64,000 nt of DNA from an uncultured Blautia sp. (GTDB lineage: Bacteria; Bacillota; Clostridia; Lachnospirales; Lachnospiraceae), in NCBI GenBank assembly GCA_934424575.1, contig CAKRXU010000002.1, positions 84,781-148,780 on the forward strand. The letters run 5' to 3'. Both the position numbers and the translations under genes were made by a program. The notes beneath the pieces were generated by a model. It worked only from the letters and a program-made list of their open reading frames with translations, was not told the DNA's origin and made no database searches. Shown here one piece after another: positions 50,183 through 57,551 of this stretch. Position 1 is the first letter of the stretch. Each line of letters opens with the position of its first letter.

Positions 50183-50575
50183 TTATTCTTCCGTTGTTTC
50201 CTGTGCCGGCTCTTCAGCTGCTGCAGGAGCTTCTTTCTTTGGAGCTTCCTCGGCTTTTGGTTCTTCCTCTGCCTTCGGTGCTTCCATCTTGAGAATCTGC
50301 TCTTTGAGTTCTGCAAGCTGCTCCGGTGAAAGTTTGGCAAGGGTATCCTTGATGTCTTCCTTCGGTGCTTCCGGTGCAGGTGCAGGTGTTGTCTTGGTCT
50401 TGATTGTTTCTTTGATGTTGTGTTTCAGTTCCTGATTCAGAACCTTGCCCTGCTCTACGGTAAGTTCACCTTTCTTAACCAGCTCGTCCAGGATCTCCTT
50501 GGATTTCTCTGCTGTCACTGCAACAGTACCTACGCCTGCGAGTAAAAGTTTTTTGAGTCCGTCTCCTAATTCCAT
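50183..50575 (-). CDS. Phasin-like protein
   Basis: 130 residues: a short hydrophobic N-terminal helix (LKKLLLAGVGTVAVTAE) and a helix typical of phasin-type proteins (ILDELVKKGELTVEQGKVLNQEL). The C-terminal half is almost only Ala, Glu, Lys and Pro, without fold. Genes of this type accompany UbiB-like kinases in Clostridia. A membrane or lipid interface role is possible (inference). AAAGGAG precedes the ATG. Confidence 0.78.
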   Translation of the reverse strand: MELGDGLKKLLLAGVGTVAVTAEKSKEILDELVKKGELTVEQGKVLNQELKHNIKETIKTKTTPAPAPEAPKEDIKDTLAKLSPEQLAELKEQILKMEAPKAEEEPKAEEAPKKEAPAAAEEPAQETTEE

Positions 50576-50609
50576 AATATATATCTCCTTTCATAAAATC
50601 TTATCATTT

Positions 50610-50990
50610 TTAAAGCTGCTTCAGAAACAAAAGCCCTTTCGGTACAAAGATCAGAAGTCCGACGATCGCTGCCATGATCGCTGCGATCAGGACTGCTCCT
50701 GCTGCCGTATCCTTGGCAATCTTTGCAAGCGGATGACGCTCGGTGGTCACGAGATCTACCACAGCCTCAACTGCTGTGTTGACCAGTTCCAGTGCCATCA
50801 CAAGCCCGAACAGCCCAAGACAGATGCACCATTCTGTGATCGAAAGTCCCAGGATCCATCCGGCGATCACGACAAGAGCCGCGACTGCAATATGTATCTT
50901 CATATTTCTTTCATTTCTGATGCAAGTAAAAATCCCTTCAAAAGCATAACTAAAGCTCTTGTGCAGCGGATCCTTCTTTCTGCCTGCCAT
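50610..50990 (-). CDS. dgkA: Diacylglycerol/undecaprenol kinase family protein
   Basis: 126 residues with three membrane helices. The family signature MALELVNTAVEAVVDLVTTERHPLAKIAKDTAAGAV contains the catalytic Glu and metal ligands, split across helices 2-3. In Gram-positives the enzyme phosphorylates undecaprenol or diacylglycerol. I chose ATG at 50990, which has AGGTGAG ahead; a TTG 19 codons earlier is also open. It begins the dgkA-phasin-UbiB group. Confidence 0.88.
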   Translation of the reverse strand: MAGRKKDPLHKSFSYAFEGIFTCIRNERNMKIHIAVAALVVIAGWILGLSITEWCICLGLFGLVMALELVNTAVEAVVDLVTTERHPLAKIAKDTAAGAVLIAAIMAAIVGLLIFVPKGLLFLKQL

Positions 50991-51060
50991 TCTGCTCACC
51001 TGCCTTTTGTCTTCTATATACGGATTGTTCCGCAGCAAGCTGCGCAATTCGTTTAGTTAT

Positions 51061-51069
51061 ATTATAACA
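51061..51069 (-). promoter_or_regulatory. Possible dgkA promoter
   Basis: Extended -10 TGTTATAAT (minus strand), 71 bases before the ATG at 50990; no clear -35. Confidence 0.45.
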
Positions 51070-51158
51070 GAATTGTCCTAAAACAACCATAGTTCTGTGC
51101 AAATTTTCACATTAATATATATTTTTTGCATTTAATCACATGCTTATCAAAATCTCTC

Positions 51159-51188
51159 TTGACAGTCCGGCATAAAAAGTGATACTTT
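51159..51188 (+). promoter_or_regulatory. purC promoter
   Basis: TTGACA (51159-51164), 18 bases, TACTTT (51183-51188). Confidence 0.65.
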
Positions 51189-51237
51189 ACTACTGTAAAA
51201 TTTCCAATCAAAAAACCAAATGACGAGGTATGAGAAG

Positions 51238-52110
51238 ATGCAGGAATTAAAACCAATCAAAGAAGGTAAAGTACGTGAGATTTATGACAATGGCGACAGC
51301 CTGATCATGGTTGCCACCGACCGTATCAGTTGTTTCGATGTGATCCTGAACAATGAAGTCACCAAAAAAGGCACCGTACTGACACAGATGTCCAAATTCT
51401 GGTTCGATCTGACAGAGGATATTCTGCCCAACCATATGATTTCTGTCGATGTAAAGGATATGCCGGAATTTTTCCAGCAGGAGAAATACGAAGGCAAATC
51501 CATGATGTGCCGCAAGCTCAACATGCTCCCGATCGAGTGTATCGTCCGTGGCTATATCACCGGAAGCGGCTGGGCAAGCTACAAAGAAAACGGCACCGTC
51601 TGTGGTATCAAACTTCCGGAAGGTTTAAAGGAATCCGACAAGCTGCCAGAACCGATCTACACACCATCTACCAAAGCTGAGATCGGTGACCACGACGAGA
51701 ATATCTCCTTCGAGCAGAGCATTGACCACCTGGAGAAATACTTCCCGGGCAGAGGACGCGAGCTTGCAGAAAAACTTCGTGACAATACCATCGCATTATA
51801 TAAAAAATGTGCAGAATATGCACTGAGCAAGGGAATCATCATTGCAGACACCAAATTCGAATTCGGTCTCGACGAGGACGGAAACATGGTGATCGGTGAT
51901 GAGATGCTCACCCCTGACAGCTCCCGTTTCTGGCCATTAGAAGGCTATGAACCAGGACATGGACAGCCATCCTTCGACAAACAGTTCGCACGTGACTGGC
52001 TGACCTCCCATCCGGGAAATGACTGGACACTTCCGCAGGAGATCGTTGACAAGACTATCGCCAAATATCTCCAGGCATACAAGATGCTGACCGGCAAAGA
52101 ACTTGCATAA
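51238..52110 (+). CDS. purC: Phosphoribosylaminoimidazole-succinocarboxamide synthase
   Basis: 290 residues. It starts MQELKPIKEGKVREIYDNG, with the SAICAR synthetase core TDRISCFDVILN, ECIVRGYITGSGWASY and DTKFEFGLDEDG, and GDEMLTPDSSRFW binding substrate. An in-frame ATG lies 18 bases upstream at 51220; GAGGT fits the later ATG better. It is a single purine gene outside a pur operon and ends with a strong terminator. Confidence 0.96.
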   Translation: MQELKPIKEGKVREIYDNGDSLIMVATDRISCFDVILNNEVTKKGTVLTQMSKFWFDLTEDILPNHMISVDVKDMPEFFQQEKYEGKSMMCRKLNMLPIECIVRGYITGSGWASYKENGTVCGIKLPEGLKESDKLPEPIYTPSTKAEIGDHDENISFEQSIDHLEKYFPGRGRELAEKLRDNTIALYKKCAEYALSKGIIIADTKFEFGLDEDGNMVIGDEMLTPDSSRFWPLEGYEPGHGQPSFDKQFARDWLTSHPGNDWTLPQEIVDKTIAKYLQAYKMLTGKELA

Positions 52111-52122
52111 TCTATGCCTTAT

Positions 52123-52157
52123 AACTGCCCACCTCTGACAGGCTGGGCAGTTTTTTG
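52123..52157 (+). terminator. purC terminator
   Basis: AACTGCCCA pairs with TGGGCAGTT, then TTTTTT. Confidence 0.9.
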
Positions 52158-52160
52158 CGT

Positions 52161-52303
52161 GTTACTGTTCACTCCGTTCACAGCAACTTGGTCAAAATCC
52201 ATTCCAAATCACCTACGGTGATGGGATTTTGCCCCGTATGTCTCGGGATTTTGCCATTATTCATGGCAAAACGCCTCGCGGGATACTGCCTGTAAACAGT
52301 AAC
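52161..52303 (+). repeat. Structured intergenic repeat, copy C
   Basis: 143 bp, diverged from copies A and B but with the same order of blocks: a TCAAAATCC..GGATTTTG-type arm pair around AATCACC/GGTGAT, TGTCTCGGGATTTTG, a TTGCCA/TGGCAA stem and CGCCTCGCGGGATAC. Its ends are a perfect inverted repeat GTTACTGTT/AACAGTAAC. The differences in the stems are largely compensatory (AAAATGC/GCATTTT in copy A, AAAATCC/GGATTTT-like here), so structure seems conserved. It fills most of the purC-CorC gap. Confidence 0.8.
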
Positions 52304-52424
52304 TTTTGCGTTCTTGCTCTTTTATAAAAACTTGCCAAAGCTATGAAAACAGTATATAATAAATGCATATTTTTACCATTAAGGTATTTATTCTATCAAA
52401 ACACCAAAGGAGTGAACATTTAAA

Positions 52425-53723
52425 GTGGACATACGTGACACTTACCAATTTATCGTACTTGCTGTTTTGCTGGCACTCTCTGCTTTCTTCTCTTCTATTG
52501 AGACAGCATTGATGTCTGTAAACAGAATCCGGCTTCGTACCCTGTCGGATGATGGCAACAGACGAGCAGCTCTTGCCCTGGACATTCTGGAGAATAAGAC
52601 TCCCAAGATGCTCAGTGCGATCCTGATTGGTAACAACATCGTAAACGTATATGCATCATCGCTTGCAACTACACTTGCATATCACCTGGGAGGCTACATG
52701 GTCAGCATTGCAACGCTGGCACTGACAGTTGCGATCCTGGTATTCGGAGAGATCACACCAAAAAACTATGCAACACTTAATTCCGAAAAGCTTACCCTGC
52801 GTTATATCACTGTCATTCATTTTCTGATGACTCTCATGACACCCGTGATCTTTGTGATCAATCTGATATCCAGATTTTTCCTGTACATCCTGCATGTAGA
52901 TCCGGATGCTGTCAACAAAGCCATGACCGAGGAAGAGCTCCGTACCATCGTGGATGTCAGCCACGAGGATGGTGTCATTGAATCCGACGAGAAAAAAATG
53001 ATCTACAATGTTTTCGATCTCGGAGATGCAGATGCCAAGGACATCATGGTTCCCCGTGTCAATGTAACTTTTGCCAACGTAAACAATACTTACGAAGAAC
53101 TGATCGATATTTTCCGTACAGACAGATTTACCCGTCTTCCGGTCTATGAGGATACACAGGACAATATCGTTGGTATCATCAATATGAAGGACCTTCTTCT
53201 TTATAATCAGGATGATCCTTTTGATATCAGGAACTTTCTCCGTAAGCCACATTTTACCTATGAATATAAGGATATCTCTGATCTTCTCGTGGAGATGAGG
53301 GAATCTACTTTTAATATCGCTATCGTTCTTGACGAATACGGCGAGATGACCGGTCTTATCACCCTCGAGGATATCCTTGAGGAGATCGTCGGTGAGATCC
53401 ACGACGAATACGACGAGAACGAAGACGAACTCATCAAGAAAATTTCCGATCAGGAATATATTGTTGAGGGTTCCATGAGCCTTGACGATGTCAACGATCA
53501 TCTTCATACGGAATTTACTTCCGAGGATTATGATTCTCTCGGCGGTCTGATCATCGAACATCTCGACCGGCTCCCGGAGGATGGCGATGAAGTTGTCACC
53601 GCTGACAATGTCAGACTGGTTGTCGACAAGCTTGACAAGAACCGTATCGAACGGGTTCACGTTTATCTTCCGGAACCAGCTGTTGAGGATACCGATGAAT
53701 CTGACGAAAACAAAGAATCCTGA
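52425..53723 (+). CDS. CorC/HlyC family (CNNM plus CBS) membrane protein
   Basis: 432 residues: an N-terminal CNNM domain with about four membrane helices (about 10-160, with SAFFSSIETALMSVNRIRL, TPKMLSAILIGNNIVNV and FGEITPKNYA), two CBS domains (about 205-335: DIMVPRVNVTFA, RFTRLPVYED, ETTFNIAIVLDEYGEMTGLIT) and a C-terminal CorC domain. It is related to magnesium and cobalt efflux proteins. The start is GTG, with AAGGAG thirteen bases upstream. The C-terminus is strongly acidic. Confidence 0.92.
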   Translation: MDIRDTYQFIVLAVLLALSAFFSSIETALMSVNRIRLRTLSDDGNRRAALALDILENKTPKMLSAILIGNNIVNVYASSLATTLAYHLGGYMVSIATLALTVAILVFGEITPKNYATLNSEKLTLRYITVIHFLMTLMTPVIFVINLISRFFLYILHVDPDAVNKAMTEEELRTIVDVSHEDGVIESDEKKMIYNVFDLGDADAKDIMVPRVNVTFANVNNTYEELIDIFRTDRFTRLPVYEDTQDNIVGIINMKDLLLYNQDDPFDIRNFLRKPHFTYEYKDISDLLVEMRESTFNIAIVLDEYGEMTGLITLEDILEEIVGEIHDEYDENEDELIKKISDQEYIVEGSMSLDDVNDHLHTEFTSEDYDSLGGLIIEHLDRLPEDGDEVVTADNVRLVVDKLDKNRIERVHVYLPEPAVEDTDESDENKES

Positions 53724-53736
53724 TATGTAATAAAAT

Positions 53737-53786
53737 AAAGCCCGCTCCGGTGATCATATTTGATCCTGCCGGAAACGGGCTTTTCT
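53737..53786 (+). terminator. Terminator of the CorC-type gene
   Basis: AAAGCCCG pairs with CGGGCTTTT, with an additional CCGG inner pairing. Confidence 0.85.
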
Positions 53787-53834
53787 TATTGTGTTGTAAT
53801 TAGGGAGCTGTCAACAGCACGTCTGCTGTTTTTT

Positions 53835-54824
53835 CTAATCGATCAGATCGTTCTGGAACCGTGACAGATGCTCATACGGAAGGATCAGTCTTCCCCTGTA
53901 CAGGCCGCATCCGTCATTGATCAGGCTGTTGTTCACTGCTGCAAACATATTGACATCAAGCTTCGAAAGTTCCAGTTTCTGAAGACGCATCCCTCTTTCA
54001 TACGCCTCATCAAAATAAATGCACTCTCCCTCCGGGATCGCATCTCTCCTTGCTCTCGCTTCGTCCTGTCCTTTCTCATAGCCAAGATGGTTTGCTGGTC
54101 CGATCTCAGCCACATCGTCCATGGACTTTGTCCGGAGCTGGACCTCCATAAAACATCTGGAACTGTTATCATACAATGTGATATGTAGTGATCGATAATC
54201 CTGCGGCGTTTTTCCTGCAACATAGTCACGGTAATATGGACGGACCTCATCATTCAGAAACTCTGACGGACTCTCCATGATCCCTCTCGCTGACTCTACC
54301 GTAAATCCACGTTCTTCCAGAAAAGCCGGAAGTACATTTGCAATCTTATAAAGATACTTCTCTTCTACTTTTTCTCTGTCCTGCTCACTCTTGAGATGGC
54401 ATCTCGGCATGGAGATCACAATACGGTAAGCGATCAGGTCACGAAAACAGGTCAGGCGGTTTTTGATCTCGGAAACGGATGGATACGTTCCATGTTCCAT
54501 ATGATAATCATAAATATATTCTACAATATAACCGTTGAATTTCTCCTCCGCACGGATCAGGGATTTGATCCTGCCCTTGAACGTAAACGCCAGAAACGGA
54601 TACTCCCTCGCCATATACTTATAAAATTCCCGGATCTTTTGAGACTGTGCAGTAAGGAAATCATTATGCTCCAGAAGCTCCGTGATCTGCAGCAAAAAAT
54701 TACAATGCGCCAGATCGATCTCATTCCTGCTCTTCCGCGCATCCCTGCGGAGATCCCCCGAATAATTATGAAGAATCCGCAGAAGCGTATCTCCTGAATA
54801 TAGGTAATCGTTTAATGTGATCAT
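53835..54824 (-). CDS. RelA/SpoT-domain nucleotidyltransferase, diverged
   Basis: 329 residues, shorter than Rel and without HD, TGS or ACT domains, so like a small alarmone synthetase with an N-terminal helical extension (~70 residues). The synthetase core is seen as FKGRIKSLIRAEEKF, FRDLIAYRIVIS, YRSLHITLYDN and EVQLRTKSMDDVAEIG. The usual D-[IL]-x-G-x-RI has Ala for Gly (DLIAYRI), and the region after EVQLRT is also variant. Making (p)ppGpp is possible but unproven; another nucleotide role cannot be excluded. Single-gene unit. Confidence 0.82.
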   Translation of the reverse strand: MITLNDYLYSGDTLLRILHNYSGDLRRDARKSRNEIDLAHCNFLLQITELLEHNDFLTAQSQKIREFYKYMAREYPFLAFTFKGRIKSLIRAEEKFNGYIVEYIYDYHMEHGTYPSVSEIKNRLTCFRDLIAYRIVISMPRCHLKSEQDREKVEEKYLYKIANVLPAFLEERGFTVESARGIMESPSEFLNDEVRPYYRDYVAGKTPQDYRSLHITLYDNSSRCFMEVQLRTKSMDDVAEIGPANHLGYEKGQDEARARRDAIPEGECIYFDEAYERGMRLQKLELSKLDVNMFAAVNNSLINDGCGLYRGRLILPYEHLSRFQNDLID

Positions 54825-54868
54825 AGTTTGTGCCCCCTCTGTTTTATCAGCCGTTGAATCTTTTATTG

Positions 54869-56209
54869 TTATTTTCTCTCAAGCAGCACACAATTCTCGC
54901 AATGCTCGGTCGCCGGGAACATGTCTACGGGGATGGCGCGGCGGGCTTTGTAGCCGTGTTTGGTGAGGTATTTGAGGTCTCTTGCGAGGGTTGTCGGGTC
55001 GCAGGAGACGTAGACGATCTTTTTGGGGTGCAGGGTGATCACGGAAGAGAGGAACTTCTCGTCGCTTCCGCTTCTCGGCGGATCCATGAAAACGACATCT
55101 GCACTTTCTCCGGCATCCGCCATCTGGCGCATGAAAACGCCGGCATCGTTGTTGTAGAAACGGACATTTTTGATTCCGTTGCGTTTTGCATTTGCGATCG
55201 CATCACGCACGGCGTCGGAATTCAGTTCCACACTGATGACTTCTTTTGCCTTGTCGCTGGCGATCAGACCGATGGTTCCGATTCCGCAATATGCATCGAT
55301 CACACGCTCTTTGCCGGTAAGTCCTGCCAGTTCGATTGCCTTACCGTACAGTTTCTCTGTCTGTACCGGATTGACCTGATAGAAAGATTTGGAGGAAATA
55401 CGGAAAGTCTTCCCGCAGAGTTCATCTTCGATATAACCCTTTCCATAAAGAACCGTTTCCTTCTCGCCAAGGATCATGCTTGTCTTTTGTCCGTTTACAT
55501 TGAGAACGATCGTCGTGATCTCCGGATGAAGCTTGCGCAGTGCCTTGACAAAGTTATTCTTAGATGGCAGGATCGGTGATCCGAGCACGAGAACTACCAT
55601 GATCTGTCCGCTGTGATATCCTGTGCGGATCAGCACGTGACGGAACAGGCCGTATCCCGTATCTTCATTATAAGTCTTGATCTTGAAGGATTTCAGAAGC
55701 CCGCGGATATCACGGATGATCGCATCGGCTCTCTGGTCTTCGATCAGACATTCATCAACCGACACAATAAAATGTGTTCCCTCTTGGTAGATTCCTGAAA
55801 TCACAGTGCCATCTTTCTTATGACCAAAAACTGCATGGACTTTGTTTCTGTAATGGAAAGGATCGTCCATTCCAATGATCTTCTCCACCTGACAGTATGG
55901 CTTCAGAAGTTTCGCAACCTGTGTCTGTTTTCTTTTTAACTGCTGCTCATAGGGCATGTCAAGAAGCTGACATCCGCCACACTTGCCATGCACTGGACAG
56001 AGTGATTTTACGGCAGGTTTCTTTGTTTCTGTTTTCTTCGGCGCAGTTTTCTTCTGCTCTCCCTTTGGAGCAGTATTTTTCTTGAAATCTGGCTTTTTCT
56101 TTTCTGTGTATCTTCCAGATTCTTTCTTATCTGTCCACTGTTTCTGTTTTCCGGCAGGCTTTGCCTTGTAATTTTTCTTGTTGTTTTTGAATTTCTTTTC
56201 TGTTGTCAT
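54869..56209 (-). CDS. rlmD: 23S rRNA (uracil-5-)-methyltransferase RlmD-type
   Basis: 446 residues. A ~70-residue N-terminal extension is rich in Lys (KNNKKNYK, KKKPDFKK), which is unusual and probably binds RNA. Then CPVHGKCGGCQLLDMPYEQQL gives the FeS cysteines; IDAYCGIGTIGL is the SAM-binding motif; MDPPRSG and VSCDPTTLARDL are the methyltransferase motifs with the catalytic Cys. RlmCD-type dual specificity is possible in Gram-positives. Its stop is near the start of nothing else; the ATG is adjacent to the stop of the radical-SAM gene. Confidence 0.93.
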   Translation of the reverse strand: MTTEKKFKNNKKNYKAKPAGKQKQWTDKKESGRYTEKKKPDFKKNTAPKGEQKKTAPKKTETKKPAVKSLCPVHGKCGGCQLLDMPYEQQLKRKQTQVAKLLKPYCQVEKIIGMDDPFHYRNKVHAVFGHKKDGTVISGIYQEGTHFIVSVDECLIEDQRADAIIRDIRGLLKSFKIKTYNEDTGYGLFRHVLIRTGYHSGQIMVVLVLGSPILPSKNNFVKALRKLHPEITTIVLNVNGQKTSMILGEKETVLYGKGYIEDELCGKTFRISSKSFYQVNPVQTEKLYGKAIELAGLTGKERVIDAYCGIGTIGLIASDKAKEVISVELNSDAVRDAIANAKRNGIKNVRFYNNDAGVFMRQMADAGESADVVFMDPPRSGSDEKFLSSVITLHPKKIVYVSCDPTTLARDLKYLTKHGYKARRAIPVDMFPATEHCENCVLLERK

Positions 56210-57121
56210 TTATATTCCCTCTCCATTGAATTCCGGTATAAAACTTTCTTTTGCAGTCTCACCCTCCTGGATAAAACAATTCGTCACTCCAAGAGAGATC
56301 GCATGGTCGAGCAGACGGTCATACTCTCTGTCCGTAACTTTTCTGGATAACTGCGGATCGTCTTTCATCGCCGGCATCGGCGTGTATTGGTTCATCAGGC
56401 TGATATAGATCTGGTCACCATAAGTCCCATATAAATATTCCAGTACCTTTTTGGAATTCCGTACATGTCCCGGCAAAAGCAGATGACGCACGATCACACC
56501 TTTTTTCATCATTCCCCGCTCGTCAAACTCCGGCGTTCCGACCTGACGCACCATTTCCTCCAGTGCTTTCATAGCAACTTCCGGATAATCCTTTGCGTGT
56601 GAATATTTCCCCGCAAGGTCAGCCTCCAGATATTTAAGATCCGGAAGATAAATATCCACCAGGCCATCCAGATACCGCAGCATCTCGGCTTTTTCATATC
56701 CACTGCTGTTATACACCACCGGGATCGTAAGCCCCTGTTCTTTCGCAAGGATCAGTGCTTCCCGCACCTGCGGCAGGAAATGTCCCGCTGTCACCAGATT
56801 GATATTGTTTGCCTTCTGCCCCTGCAGATCCAGAAAAAGTTCCGCAAGACGTTCCACTGTGATCACCTTACCGCTCTGCCCTTTGGAAATCGTCCGGTTC
56901 TGACAGAACACACATCCCAGGGAACAGCCGGAAAAAAACACCGCCCCGGAGCCTTCTTTTCCTGAAATACACGGTTCTTCCCACATATGAAGGGCTGCCC
57001 GCGCCACCATGATCCCTGCATCCACGCCGCAGAATCCCTTCTGCCCCGCCAGCCGGTCCACGCCGCAGTTTCTCGGACAGAGATGACAGTCCTTCAGCAT
57101 TGTCTGTAATTCTTCCTGCAT
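56210..57121 (-). CDS. Radical SAM protein, PflA-like
   Basis: 303 residues. The 4Fe-4S site is CSLGCVFC (the CxxxCxxC of radical SAM enzymes) near residue 66. An extra N-terminal cysteine group (CHLCPRNCGVDR, FCGV) matches the COG1313-type PflA relatives. YNSSGYEKAEM, DIYLPDLKYLEADLAGKYS and ISLMNQYTPM are conserved. The partner glycyl-radical enzyme is not in the window, so the role is unknown. TTGGAT (57175-57180), 17 bases, TAGAAT (57152-57157) form a promoter. Confidence 0.9.
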   Translation of the reverse strand: MQEELQTMLKDCHLCPRNCGVDRLAGQKGFCGVDAGIMVARAALHMWEEPCISGKEGSGAVFFSGCSLGCVFCQNRTISKGQSGKVITVERLAELFLDLQGQKANNINLVTAGHFLPQVREALILAKEQGLTIPVVYNSSGYEKAEMLRYLDGLVDIYLPDLKYLEADLAGKYSHAKDYPEVAMKALEEMVRQVGTPEFDERGMMKKGVIVRHLLLPGHVRNSKKVLEYLYGTYGDQIYISLMNQYTPMPAMKDDPQLSRKVTDREYDRLLDHAISLGVTNCFIQEGETAKESFIPEFNGEGI

Positions 57122-57151
57122 AAAATTTCTTCTTTCTTTTTAACTCCCCCT

Positions 57152-57180
57152 ATTCTACCAAAAAAGAACCCAAAATCCAA
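57152..57180 (-). promoter_or_regulatory. Promoter of the radical SAM gene
   Basis: TTGGAT (57175-57180), 17 bases, TAGAAT (57152-57157) on the minus strand. It is nearly back to back with the T-box promoter of ilvBN. Confidence 0.7.
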
Positions 57181-57188
57181 GTTATTCG

Positions 57189-57217
57189 TTGACAAATTCT
57201 GTTGCTTCCCGTATAAT
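57189..57217 (+). promoter_or_regulatory. ilvBN leader promoter
   Basis: TTGACA (57189-57194), 17 bases, TATAAT (57212-57217). Confidence 0.9.
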
Positions 57218-57223
57218 TATCAT

Positions 57224-57515
57224 AAATTTTCAAATATCTTTAAATGCAGTGACGGGAAGCAGTACATGATTTCAGGATGCCCAGAGAGAAGGTGGCTGGT
57301 GTGAACCTTCGTAACAGAGTTATGGAAGTAGTCCCCGAGCAGTGAACTGAACCATGATCTCATCAGGATCATACAGTAGGCTTCAACGTAGTTTCCACGT
57401 TACAGGAAAGCAGTATGATCATGTACTGACAGAGGGAGAGTATTCTCTGAAATCAGGTGGTACCACGGATTTATCCGTCCTGAGCATATATTATATGCTT
57501 GGGACTTTTTTTATG
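57224..57515 (+). ncRNA. T-box riboswitch of ilvBN
   Basis: The leader has a large Stem I with AG-bulge (CCAGAGAGAAGGTGGCTGGTG) and the T-box sequence GGTGGTACCACGG (57456-57468), whose bases pair with uncharged tRNA acceptor ends. The antiterminator pairs with CCGTCC. A terminator follows: GTCC, AGCATAT pairing with ATATGCT, then T7 (57474-57515). The specifier codon probably lies in GGAAGTAGTCCCCG, where GTA or GTC (Val) are candidates. I could not fix it. It senses a branched-chain amino acid tRNA. Confidence 0.93.
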
Positions 57516-57551
57516 GTATCAGAATCTTTTTTATCAAAGGAGGGGTTTTAT

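Noticed and set aside
57354..57551. In-frame N-terminal extension of IlvB
   Set aside because: It is the T-box leader, with antiterminator and terminator; the real start is the TTG after AAAGGAGGGG.
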